Assembly (NCBI RefSeq): GCF_036884655.1
Contig: NC_088354.1
Span: forward strand, 11,664,501-11,728,500
Reading direction: 5' to 3'
Length of the DNA stretch: 64,000 nt
Source of the DNA: Musa acuminata AAA Group
Taxonomy: Eukaryota; Streptophyta; Magnoliopsida; Zingiberales; Musaceae
Part shown: positions 12,301-24,300 of the stretch, in pieces
Layout: every line of letters begins with the position of its first letter
Position numbering within the stretch: the first letter of the stretch is position 1
The notes under the pieces: model-generated
Databases searched by the model: none
What the model was told of the DNA's origin: nothing
What the model saw: only the letters and a program-made list of their open reading frames with translations
Made by a program: the position numbers and the translations under genes

Positions 12301-15300
12301 CTTAATATTCCCATTTTAGTTGGGTTGGTGGCCTATTTAGGCTTGTAAATAAAGGTTGTGTCATCTGGACACGTGCGAGAGATTTTCGGTCTGTAATGGA
12401 CCATTTTACCCTTTGTTGTGCCACTGTTCAGAGCTTGTAAAGTCTGTTTGTAATTTGCATTGTCTATGAAGTGTTTTTCGGAGATGTTTGCTTGTGGATC
12501 CCGATTGAGGCGTTCTCTCTAACCCGTTCTCTCTTTTGTTGGTCCTAAGGGACAATGGGAGGCTTCGGGGAGGCTGACCTTTGCGGATGGACACGCAAGG
12601 GTGCCGCACGACTTAGGCAAAATCAGCTAAGTCCGTGACAGATGGTATCAGAGCGGGACAAGCACTCATAGAAACACTTAACATGCAAACGTGGGGGACC
12701 TAGCGGGGCTGCGTTGAGGGCAGTCAGCACACGCGCGACCGTTTGGGGGAAAACGGGCATGGAGATGTAGGGAAAAGGAGTCGCTCGGAGGAGCGGGCAT
12801 CTGACATTGGCATTCAGAGGAATGGCCAACCCTTCGCGCAAGAGGCACCACGAGAACAGGCAAGCTTGGAAGAATGCGGAGCGCACAAAGGTTGGGATGG
12901 TTGAGTTTGAGCTACGGCTCAACGTTGACAACCATACTTGATGATGCTTAAGACAAGCAAGGCGCTTGGTAAAGGATGAGACCATGCAAGGTGGAATGAG
13001 TTGCGCAACGACCAAAAGAGTTATGCAAAGCTCACAGAGGTGAAGGGAATTGCTAACTCGAAGAATTTGGTACTCATGCATGGGCTTGTATGCGGACGAT
13101 GGAATGTTCGTGGTCGTCCCAAGGCGACCGAAACTCGGCGCCATGGAGCATTGAAACTTTCTCTTCGGCATGGGAAGGATACGTCCGTAGGAGGCTGAAG
13201 TGTGCAACGAGTTCAACATGTTGCTAGGCCTTGAGTGGTGTAACGGGGGCTGTATTGACATGGAGTCGCAATCTAGCAAGTGCGTTTGCAGGAGGCAGAA
13301 CAATGCACAGTTTGTTCAGCAGATCGGAGTAGTCCAAGGGGATGGTGGTCTCCGAAACGAAGAGAGATGTTACTCCAATGGGATAGTTATCCAGGAGGGA
13401 TAAGTCCCGGCTCTCTAGAGGGAGAATCATGTGAGACGGACCTCACATGTTGAGGAGGAGTACCTCAACAAACAACGACTCCACGAAACTCAATGGACTG
13501 AGCAAGCGGTGAGGAGTCGTCGCATGATCTCACTTGAGAGAATGCATTGGTGGATGCATTGCGAGATTAAGTGGGGGAGCGACCCAAAGCAACACAAATG
13601 AAGGCACACTTGGAGTCGATATGGAGATCGGACTCAAGGGAGGGCTGACCCGTGGAATGGTGGGCGTGAGGACCACCATCGACTCAATGCAAAAACGAGG
13701 AGCGGAGCAACTTGGGTGTAACTTGGCGAAGTACCCAAGCCGAATGAAGGGAGCCAGCATAGAAGTTGGAACATGGAGCGGAGACACGGTGCTTTCCTTA
13801 GACAGAGGTCAAGGACATGAACTCTTGCAGAGGCAAGAGTAGAATCATGTTGTTCTATGGGTCCTTCATTCTGACGGAGCGGACTCATCTTGCATGGTGC
13901 CAAAGACGAAGGGAGCTTCTGGGCACATGCACCTTATCTCGGAGGAGCATTTGATGGAGGAACTAAGGCGACTCAATTTGCGGAGGCGAAGTTGGGTTCG
14001 GGAGGCCTTAGCACGGGGCAAGAGGACTCAGAGGTGGGTACTCTTGAAGAATATGCTACAGTGTTGCCATTCAAGTTGCCATGAAGGAAGCGGTGCGCAG
14101 CGGAGATTGTGCTGGTAGGGGCAGACGCCCAGGATCCAGACAATGGTGCATAAACTACAGTGAAGTCGGTGGACTTCAGGAGCTACTAGGCGACGGACTG
14201 TCTTAGAGCGGTGCTTCATCTAGGTGTGACCCAAGAGTGGGTGGATGAAGGTCGATTGCCAAAGGAGCGAACAAAATCGAAGGTGGAGGAGACCCTGCGA
14301 TATATTGGCAGAGGCCACACATGGAGGGTTCACAATTCGAGTTTATTCCACAAGGATCAGAATGCAATGGAGATGTCACCAGGAGGCGACATGGTGCAGC
14401 GGATCGTGGTGGAACAGTTCGTGGCAATGCGATACACATGACATAGTCCCGTGAGGGACTAGATCATACGGAGGTATGATCGGGAGCTACTGGGAGCTCC
14501 ACTTCGGTGAACAACACGACGACAAGAAGGGCTATGGATTCAAGGAGTGAAGGCCATGGTATCGCAGAGGCAGGTCTTTCGGGCGTGCATCGAATTTTGC
14601 ATCGGATGAAAATCTTGGTCATCAGCATATGGGGGCTGTGTTCCACCAAGGGAAAAGTTCGAATGTAAGTACCAGTGAGTTCCATGGGAGGGACTTGATC
14701 ATGCAGAGGTATGATCGAAGCAACTGGAGAGTTGGACTGCTCCAGAGCTCATATTCGCTTAAGGGAGCCCGGCAAGTCAGAGGACAAGGTCGAGTAAGCG
14801 AACGTTGCTACCAAGGAAGCTAAGGAGAACAGAATCGGTGCAAACCCTACAACGTGATGGCAGAGGCCATGCATGGGAGTTGCAGTTTGTCTTTCCATCG
14901 ACCAAACAGACTGCTTGGAGAACACAGAGGTGTTGAAGCAGGGGGTCGAAAGGGGCGAGGAAGCGACGACGAGTCCAGAGGGACTTAGCTACCCAAAATC
15001 AAGCATCAGTTAGAATGGAGGTGGACTCAGAGGAGTGCCACGGAGACATATCTACTGATCGTGAAGAAAAGGGATGCAGATGCGAGGTGACGGATAGTAG
15101 GGCCATGGACATGGCAGCGCCATGGTACCGCAGAGGCGGGACTTCCGTGAAAGTCATTGATCCCTTGCTCTCATGGAGGGAGAGCGCTTGGTCGTGAAAG
15201 GGGCCGAGGAGGTGGAGCATGCAGAGGCAATCTCCAAGTACCGAGACAAGGCTGAAGGGCAGAGGCCGAGGAACTTCGTAAGACCAGTGTCAATGAGCTC

Positions 15301-18300
15301 ATCAAGATAGCCGAAAGTGAAGGACTTCGGGTCATGCAAGAGTGCATAACCAAGGAACGAAGCAGGCAGTACGCGGTGCTGTACCTTTGCTACTCAGTGG
15401 AGTAGGCGGCAGGGTTGATGGAGAAGACGGTACAATCCCAGAGGCGACCAAACCTATGAGAGAATTACTCCAAGTTGGGGTGAAAACTTCTTGCATTCCA
15501 GAAGTTCGATGGCATTGAGAAGGTGAATCACAGTAACTAACTCAACGCAAGGAGTGCAAACACTTCAAGTGCTTCAGAAGTGTGAGCAAAGAGCAGGCGA
15601 AGGCTAGTAACCAGCTCGATGCATGGAGTACAACCTCGAGGAGGCGGGCAAAGTCAAGTAACCTTTGCCTTCTCAACCCTTAAGAGAATGGGCGAAACCG
15701 AGTACCCCAATTCTCTTATGTATCCAGTAGAGGAGCTCTGCACAAGTTCAAAGACCCTTCGAAGATAATGGAAGACAATAGTTGTCAAATCCTCACCAAC
15801 GGTGATCAGTGCTACTGAGAGTAGATTGTCCGCTTCATTTCCCAACGAAATGCCAATCGAAAGCGGAAGTGATGCGAATCTACTTGGATGTGACAACTAA
15901 GCGAAAGAAGAGTCAATGAGCAAATATTGTGGAGGAAGGACCCAAAACTTTAGAAGTTTGCGAGACGATGCTCGTTAAAGCTCCAACAAGCATCCACCCA
16001 GTTCAAGCAGCATGAGGCATTTGAGAGACTGGCGCAGTAAGGATGGTCTTTTCCTTCATCTGGGGGATTCGCAGGAATCAACAAGGATCAACACAACTCA
16101 GCCAACCCCACACCAGAGTCAGAGTCATTGGTGAGTTGAAGCAGCATGGCGGATCAAAGGTTCGACTACTCAAAAACAGCAGCGAAGAGCAGCTAGGAGC
16201 CAAGAGGCGCATTGTAGCTGGAGAAGAAAATTGAAGACTCAGCAAAGGCGAGGAGTTGCAGTGTCGACAAAGGCTTTAACGAGGACGTCGAAGGAATAAG
16301 TGGGGGAGAATGTCACGGACAAACTTCTAAACAAGATGTTTAATGTAATGCTTATGTATGTCCGTGTCTTTTGGCATGTTCATGCCTTGTACAGCATTTA
16401 GAGGGGCGGCCGAAGGCTTAATAGTCCCATTTTAGTTGGGTTGGTGGCCTCTTTAGGCTTGTAAATAAAGGTTGTGTCATGTGAACACGTGCGAGAGATT
16501 TTCGGTCTGTAATGGACCATTTTACCCTTTATTGTGCCACTGTTCAGAGCTTGTAAAGTCTGTTTGTAATTTGCATTGTCTATGAAGTGTTTTTCGGAGA
16601 TGTTTGCTTGTGGATCCCGACTGAGGCGTTCTGTCTAACTCGTTCTCTCTTTTGTTGGTCCTAAGGGACAATGGGAGGCTTCGGGGAGGCTGACCTTTGC
16701 GGACGGACACGCAAGGGTGCCGCACGACTTAGGCAAAACCAGCTAAGTCCGTGATAAGGCGACGTGCTTCAGTGAGGTGTCACTTGGGTGCTTGCCTGAA
16801 CCTAGGTGCTGGGAGCCTTAGGCGAGCGCTCGATTCAAATTAAGCAATCGAACCAGACTTATAAATCTAGTTCGGTTAAACAGCGGCTAGTTGGTTCGAT
16901 TGAACCAACTAGTCACTTTCTTACCAGCAAAAGCCACACCCTGCACCCCCACGCGACCCCGAGCCATCAACCCTAGCACAGCTTTTGTCTCCACCGCCAA
17001 CACTTACCGCCACTACCTTCGCCATAGACGCAACGGACCGCGGCTTCTTCTATTGTCGATGGATGGATCTGACGGCCTAGCCTTTGTTTGCAGCTTCCTT
17101 CTGCCACCTCTGTTTCCATGTGCAGCGCCTTCCACCATCAAAAAAGAGGATCGCAGCTTCTTCCACCACCGACAGGCACCTCTAAAGCTTCCTCTGCCCA
17201 CGACGTCATTGTTCGCAGCTTCTGCAACTGCTATTGTTATCGTCTGCCACTATCGCTGCTATCGTCCGAAAGTTACACTGTCGATGACTTTTTCTCCCCC
17301 TCTTAACAGTTCTTTTCTCCCCCTCACTTAGCTCGGGCACAATTCTTTTCTCCCCGTCCAAAAGTTACACTGTCAAAGTCCCTCGCTTTACTCGGGCCAG
17401 TGCCTAGCGCTTCGGGCATTTTGGGATCTTAGCGCCTAGCGCTTTTTAAATCATTGGTTTGTATAGTAGTTAAGTGTTTTTTTGTAAACAGCTGCTTATT
17501 CCTTTCATTTCCATTCATAATGTTCCCTGGTCATTTGTAAGAGTTAATTTTGAGATTAGTTTAAATAACAGATCATTTTAAATTTTGGTTTGCATTGTAG
17601 GGTTATTGGGCAGAAAGAATAATGCAGTTTCTGAAACTGCTCTCCGTATCATTGCAAGAATGAAGAGAGATTGGATGCAGGTATACATTTTTTTATTTGC
17701 ATTTTGTTCTATCTTTTTCGTTTGTAAATTTAATTATTAATGCATTAGATCATAGATTTTATTTTATCTCTTATATCATGTTATATTTTTAGACAGGGAG
17801 AAAACCTAGTGGATTATGTGGTGCAGCACTGTACATATCTGCACATTCTCATGGGCTCAAGTACTCCAAAATAGATGTTGTAAGTAAAATTTTGTAGGTT
17901 TGCTTCCACTATGAGATATAAGGTTGATTGTTAATATGAATTTCTTTAGAATATGATAGCAAATTTGGCACACAAAAATTGTCAATTATGATCTTCTGTT
18001 TCTTGGTAAATTAGTTATCCTGTTCTTCTTAGGTTTATGGAGGAATTAGTGACTTGATATGCTAAGTCTGCAGGCCAATTAGTGACTACATTGTGAAAAT
18101 GTTTTTTAAGTAAAAGAATGCTGTTATGGTGTTAGAATAACAGAACAGAAATGCTGTCAAGAGGAAGAAGCTGAAAGATATATGATGTTATGGAAAACAA
18201 TGACTATCATATTATTTTAAAAATATTAAGGTTTATCATGTTATCGGGCCAGGTCAAATTGTTCCAAACAGTGTTGATCCATATTGGTCATGCTGACACA

Positions 18301-21300
18301 TGACTAGGATATTTTTTGTCCAACACAACATGGCATGTGCCCCTTGCCACAAAATTGTAATCTGTTGGAGGGAACAATCAGAAGAAAAGATTACTTGATG
18401 ACGTTTTACATATGAAAGAGGGAAAATGGGGATACAGTTGAAAAATCTAAGGTTAAGAGAGGAGATATTGGTGAAAGACAAACAATTGGTAGAATTTTCT
18501 GTAGTCATACCCTTTCCATCCATGACCCTCAAAACATATAATTAACTAATTGGAAATCTCCTTTTTATTCACATCTTGCTTGTGAAAAGAAGGAAAAGGG
18601 ATGTGTAGCAATAATTATTTCTCTTATTCCAACTGAGAACCTCTTTTACAAGGTAAGTCAAATCCATGTCTTACTGAAACTGTCAGAATTTGTTTCAAAT
18701 ATATTAAGGTTAACAGATTTGTTGAAGACCTCCAAGAGAGCAAGCAATGTCACATGCTTTGTCATCTTGTCCTACATGATGGTCCAAGATTGTCATTATT
18801 TGGCCTGGAAGCCTCAGAAATCCTTGCAAAGGCACAGACTCTAGAGTTTAACATCTAATGTTTAGTCATAAAGTCAGCTAAATTGATTTTTACCTTCAAC
18901 TGTGTGCTTTGTAGTTCTGATATTCAATTTTTTTTTTATTTGTATATTTTAGTTTTTGTTAAAACTAATGGAAGGCTTTCCTAGTGGCTTTATAAATATA
19001 TCTCTCTATGATATTTAAACACAAATATCGCTTTAAATCTTTGATTCTTGTTTCTTTTGCCAACTGCTGCAACACATCCTTCTTGTTTAATCAGGTCTCA
19101 GTTGTACATGTTTGTGAAGCAACTTTGACCAAACGGCTGATTGAGTTTGAAAATACAGAGTCTGGCAGCTTAACAGTAAGTTTCTCTGACTACGATGAGT
19201 ATTAAGTGAAAGTTTGACTGGATATGATGCTTACAAGTTAATTTATGTCAAAGACTCATTGGTCTTTAATAACTTATGCTGCATATTTTAATATGAATGA
19301 GTTTTTCTTAACATTTCAATCTGTTTCAGAATTCTTGGTTCTCTGATTGCTATCATCTGTTGCATGTCCTGAACAAAACATACTGGCATAATTTTTCAAA
19401 GATTAAATCTTGATGTAATATTGATTTTGGCAACAGGTTTGACTGGTATGGTACAGGTGACATTTGTCATTCCACCAACTATTAAGCTGATGTCATCCAT
19501 GTAAAAACCTTTTTGTTTACTATCCAACCAATTGAATGTGACAAATCGCCATAATAATCAGATATTCCACATATCCAGGTGTTAATGATTTTCCATCAGG
19601 CCCTGCGAACCATTATCTTAAATTTTAGGTAATTAAGCTTAGACTGTGCACTTAGATGTCTAGAGATATGCAGGAGTACAAGCTTCTTTTTTGTAAGATC
19701 AGGTAAGTAGATCCAAGAAGGGACATAAGGTTGCTGCCCACAGTCTGCTTTATGAGTTGCTTGTGACTGTTCATATGAATGTCCTTAATGTCAGCTATCC
19801 TTTATGTAAAAATGATAAAGATCAAGGAAGTAACGTGCCCAGAATTTAAGTTGGTAAGTTGAGAATTTTGATAATGTAGCTACATGGATAGATACAGTGA
19901 AAAGTCATTGGTTCATGGTATGTTTAAGGTGGCAACAATTAAGTGCCTGTTAAGGTGAATTGGGCTAAATTATCCATATGGCTGACATTATTTGGTTTGA
20001 GAGGCTCATAAGGGACACAGACACAAAAGGTGTCACATGGCCTTTTGAAGTACCACTGTAACCACACTGGCAATTGACAAAACAAAGATTTTTGGATAAT
20101 GCTGTATCTAAAGGCCGGCAACTAATCATCTGTGCTTGCATTTGTTATGATTGATAGTTCTTATAAGCAATTATTTGTTTGAGGAATTCTTCCTGAGATT
20201 TCAGGGTTACCCATTTTCTTGTAATGTCCTTAGATAGAGGAGTTCCTTGCAACAGCTGATGAACTAAATGCAGAGAGTGAGCTAGACCAATTGCCTAAGG
20301 CGGGTAAAGTTCTGTGTAAACATAAAGATTCCGAGGTGCCTCATTTTGCACATGGACTTTGCAGAAAATGCTATGATAAGGTACATCCTAGTTTTTTTTT
20401 CCTTCAAAATTTTATCTTAATGTTAACCACTGTTCACACTGGTGTTTCTTTTTTTTTTTTTCTGCAGTTCATTAAAATATCAGGAGGACTTCAAGGTGGT
20501 GCTGAACCTCCAGCCTTTCAGCAAGCTGAGCGGCGCAGGATGGAAAAGGAAGAAAAGGAGAAAAAGATGAGAGACTCCAACCTAGATAATCACCATACTT
20601 ATGAGAAGAGCGGATCTATTCATGTGTGCCATCAGCTAACATTTTGCTTGTTTACATTTTTTTTTTTTGTCAGTATTTCACTTTTAACCAAAAAACCATA
20701 TAAGATTGGATTCTTTCATGCATTATATGCTTTTATTTGTATGACTTGTGGTGTCTTTTTATCTACACCTGGGTTGGTGAATTTTTTAAACTTCAAAGGG
20801 CTCTTGGATCGGAAAAAAGTTTGAGAACCTTACTCCTGTGTAGATTGATCTTTTTTTACATATTAAGTTTGAAAGATCAAGATCAGTTTCAGGCTTTGGC
20901 AACTGAATTTGATATCATTAGATAGTATCTGCTAAATCAGATTGCCAAATGGTGTTTCAGAAAAATGATAACTTAAAAATTAAGAAAAAGAATAGCCAGA
21001 ACAAATATAGATAAATCAGGAATAATTTAAGAATAATTAAGAGATCATAGCAATTGATAAAGAAGCCTATGGATTCACTGAACAATGTGTAGTACATGAT
21101 CCAAATGAAACTATAATATAATAAAAGACAGCTAAACTTTAAAATGAAAATATTGAGAATTATACCAAATAATTCAGAGATTACTTCTTTGACAAAGTCA
21201 AAATTTGAGGAGGATTACCTACAGTGTAGAACTTAATTTAAAGAAGCAAAACCTAAGTTGGGGTTTTCTGCAAGTGGAAGGACCGTTGAGATGTTCTTCA

Positions 21301-24300
21301 TCTTCTTCGTAGTTGGGATTGCCCTGTTTTTAAGCCATGTTTGATATCATAGGCATTCTTAGGCCCAACTTGACATCACTATGATGTACCTTTTTCTACT
21401 TGATTCATGAATTATGCATCGTATCATTTTAATTTCCTAATTTGGGTTTTTCCTCTTTTTTTTATTCATTACGCAAATGAACATCCTCACAGCCTTTTCT
21501 TGCACCATTTTGTATTTTGATAGTTAAGGTCCTTATAACAACAATATATTTTTATTTACCTGTTAATCATTTCCATAAAAGACTATGTTCATGTTTATTT
21601 TATGAAAGCCAAAGATGTAAAACTAGTGATAGTTTGTTTTTGCCACCATATCAGGTGCCAGAATCATCATGCCATTGACATTACGTTCTGAAACTGACCA
21701 GATTCCCTGCCACCTTTGTTCAACATTTAATAAAGCATCTTATATTATGGGGGGACACCTCATGCATTGCATATTCTGTTCCTTTTTAAGCTTTTTTTCT
21801 AGCTTTTCCACATTCATGTCAATATTATCAATTAGGAATTTTCTATTGTTGTATGAGTTTCCATAAAGTAATGGCGGTATGCATCACTTCTATAGTCCAG
21901 AATCACCATTGGGAATATCTAAAACTATCTCAGAGTATCATGACTGATCTGGAAATTGTTTGTGCTACTCTTGCATGTGGATCTGTATCATGTAAGACAG
22001 TTGCCGTTTATTGGTATCCTATTCTAGTTTGATGTCATCTGTGGTGGCATATTTTTCCAGGACAAGGAAAACGGTTCTGCTAAAATTCCAGATATTGGCC
22101 AAGCCGAAGGGAAAACAACAAATGACCCTGAAAGTGCTGGTACCATCACTAGTTGCACAAAATCTTTATTTAAAGAAATCATCGAACTATCAAGCCCACT
22201 AACATCTATTGTCCTTTTTTGGTATGTATTCTACTACAAACAGTAATGACTTGGTTGGGAAATTCTCTGTTTTTGCAAGGATCTGCAGGAGACAACTCTT
22301 TGGACTCAGAACAACAGGATTTAGACGACACAGCAGATGATGAGACAGAAAATTTTTCTGATATTGATGATGTTGAGGTATGTCATATTTGATAGAAATT
22401 TTTTTGTGGACGCCAAGCTCAGAGTTTGAGTTATAGATATCTCTATATTGCACCTGTTCTTTTAGTGGTTGTCCACCAGCAATGTCTGCATATATGGAAG
22501 AGTTTTGATTCTATCTGAATCAGTATATTTTTTTTCTAGGTTAATGGATATCTACACAATGAGGAAGAGAAGGAACTTAAAAAGATTATATGGGAAGAAA
22601 TGAACAAAGAGTATCTTGAGGTGATGAGGGTCAATTTATAGTGTGTTGATTAGGTATATCCTTGATTAATAAATCTGATTTGTTGAAGTCAAATCTTTGC
22701 AGGAACAAGCGGCCAAGGAAGCAGCTGTTGCAGCTGCCAAGGAGGCTTATGAAGCTAATTTTGCAGATGGTACAGAAGATGTTTTAGCTGCAAAGGAACT
22801 TGCTGAAGCAACTGCAGCAGCCCTAGCAAAGTCCAGAAAGGTACTGATGATTAATGACTTGGTGGCATGGTACATAATTCAATTGTTGTTTATGTGGCTT
22901 TTTTCTTTCAAATTGCTAATCTAGGGCTTTAGGAATCTTGTATTTTTCCCAAATATGTCCTTAAATTGCTAGTTCTTTTCCATTTTCTTTGTACATTTTC
23001 TCTAATTTTTCACCAGTGCTAAGAAAATTGCTTTGTCCTTTTATAAGAAGAAAATCTGAATCTAAGTTTTGACTCCTTCAAATAGCATCTATTATGTGAG
23101 GATAATTATTCGCAAATGGATAGTTGCTTAAAAATATCAACTTATTTTTCGAGAGGGGCATACATCCTGGGATGCCCTTCACTTTTTCCCCTTATGGAGA
23201 AAAAAATTTAAATATGGAGTCATTTATGCAAACAAATAGACGGGCAACAAGACCTTTTCATGGCTACCTATTTCCAGAAGGTTCTATAGGTCTTCATTAT
23301 TTGTGGCTTTATGAGGAATTGTTTGCGCCCGAGATCCATTCCAAATTCATTGAGGAGGCAGCTTAAGCTTTATTGTTGTGTTTCTTGTTGATACATGACT
23401 TTGTAGATATAATTGTGCTTGCCCAAGGAAATCAAGGAAGTATGAAACTCTTGGGAAAATTTATTGACCACAAAGCAATATTGGTGTTGGATCCGGAAGT
23501 TAACGATTAATTTTGTTTTGATGGGCAATAAATACAAATGTTCTGATGAAGGCATCTCCATCTAGTACAATAAGAAATGATTGTCAGAAGCTGCAAAATA
23601 GTTGATAAGATATATGGAAATGTTTTTGTAATTATTATCTTTTATTTTACGAGTCTTTTGCATATGTCATCTGCTAGTTGCATAATTGCCTATATAATTA
23701 TAGCATGAGATTGCCATGGAGTAGGATACCTGAGGATGCAGGACACAATTGAAAGGGCCTGCAGATCAGGATGAAAATGTGTGGCAGATTGTAAGCTTCT
23801 GGAACAGTTAACTGTTTGTTGATTCCTGTTGCAAAGACATTACCAATGTGATTATGCTCCCAAATTAAAAACTATATATATATAGTACAAAAGTTATTCA
23901 CACAAGTCTTCTCTAAAAAATTTAGTAAGTAGTATCTAATATTCTGTTAGAAAACTATCAAACCAGCTACAAAAGAGAAACCTGCAGGAATTTTAGATCT
24001 GAATATATGTATTCAACATGTGGCAAATTATTATCAAATCTAGTCATGCAGAGAGATATTACTGTAAGAAGGAAAAGCAAGGAGCAAAGAAAGTAGAATC
24101 AGATAACGAGAGATTAGCAATCAAATCAGGCGGAAAGCTAGGAGAGGCTTCTCTTTTTTTAAGACAGCAGCCAAGTTACCTCCTATAACATAATCTATGG
24201 GCTTCAAAAATTTTCCCCTCCAAATATATACCACCGATGCACCTTCTTCAATAGTTTGACCTACTAGATGATTCATAAATTGGATACTGGTTTCACTTGG

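Larger units (their letters stand above)
12195..16756 (+). mobile_element. Non-autonomous LTR retrotransposon (LARD-like), nested in MITE copy 2
   Basis: Two direct LTRs of 446 bp each (12195-12640 and 16311-16756) bound a 3.67-kb interior. The LTRs begin TGTCACGGA and the 5' copy ends TCCGTGACA, so the ends are inverted. A tRNA-iMet-type primer-binding site follows the 5' LTR and a polypurine tract precedes the 3' LTR. Flanks share AGGC, a 4-bp duplication; the last bases of the 3' LTR read GTGATA instead of GTGACA. I saw no gag, protease, reverse transcriptase, RNase H or integrase in any frame of the interior, so it depended on a helper. I count about 16 LTR substitutions (about 3.6%), which suggests insertion on a scale of a million or so years; this is a hand count. 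Confidence 0.9.
12123..17456 (-). mobile_element. hAT-type MITE, copy 2, in BRF1 intron 7, split by an LTR retrotransposon
   Basis: The ends are CAGCGGTTTAAATAGGCGCC (left) and CAATGATTTAAAAAGCGC (reverse complement of the right). They are flanked by a perfect 8-bp target duplication GTTTGTAT at 12115-12122 and 17457-17464. The MITE itself is about 770 bp in two parts, 12123-12194 and 16757-17456; the rest is a nested LTR element. The subterminal part (16757-16920) aligns, as reverse complement, with the right half of copy 1 (for example GAAGCACGTCGCCT against GAAGCGCGCCGCCT), so the copies are inverted relative to each other. The interior (16920-17340) encodes a 146-aa ORF with no recognisable domain and could be captured host sequence. 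Confidence 0.85.

Noticed and set aside
12623..13303. 226-aa minus-strand ORF in the LTR element interior
   Set aside because: No Gag, Pol or other domain; composition looks random, it overlaps the primer-binding site, and other frames are equally open nearby.
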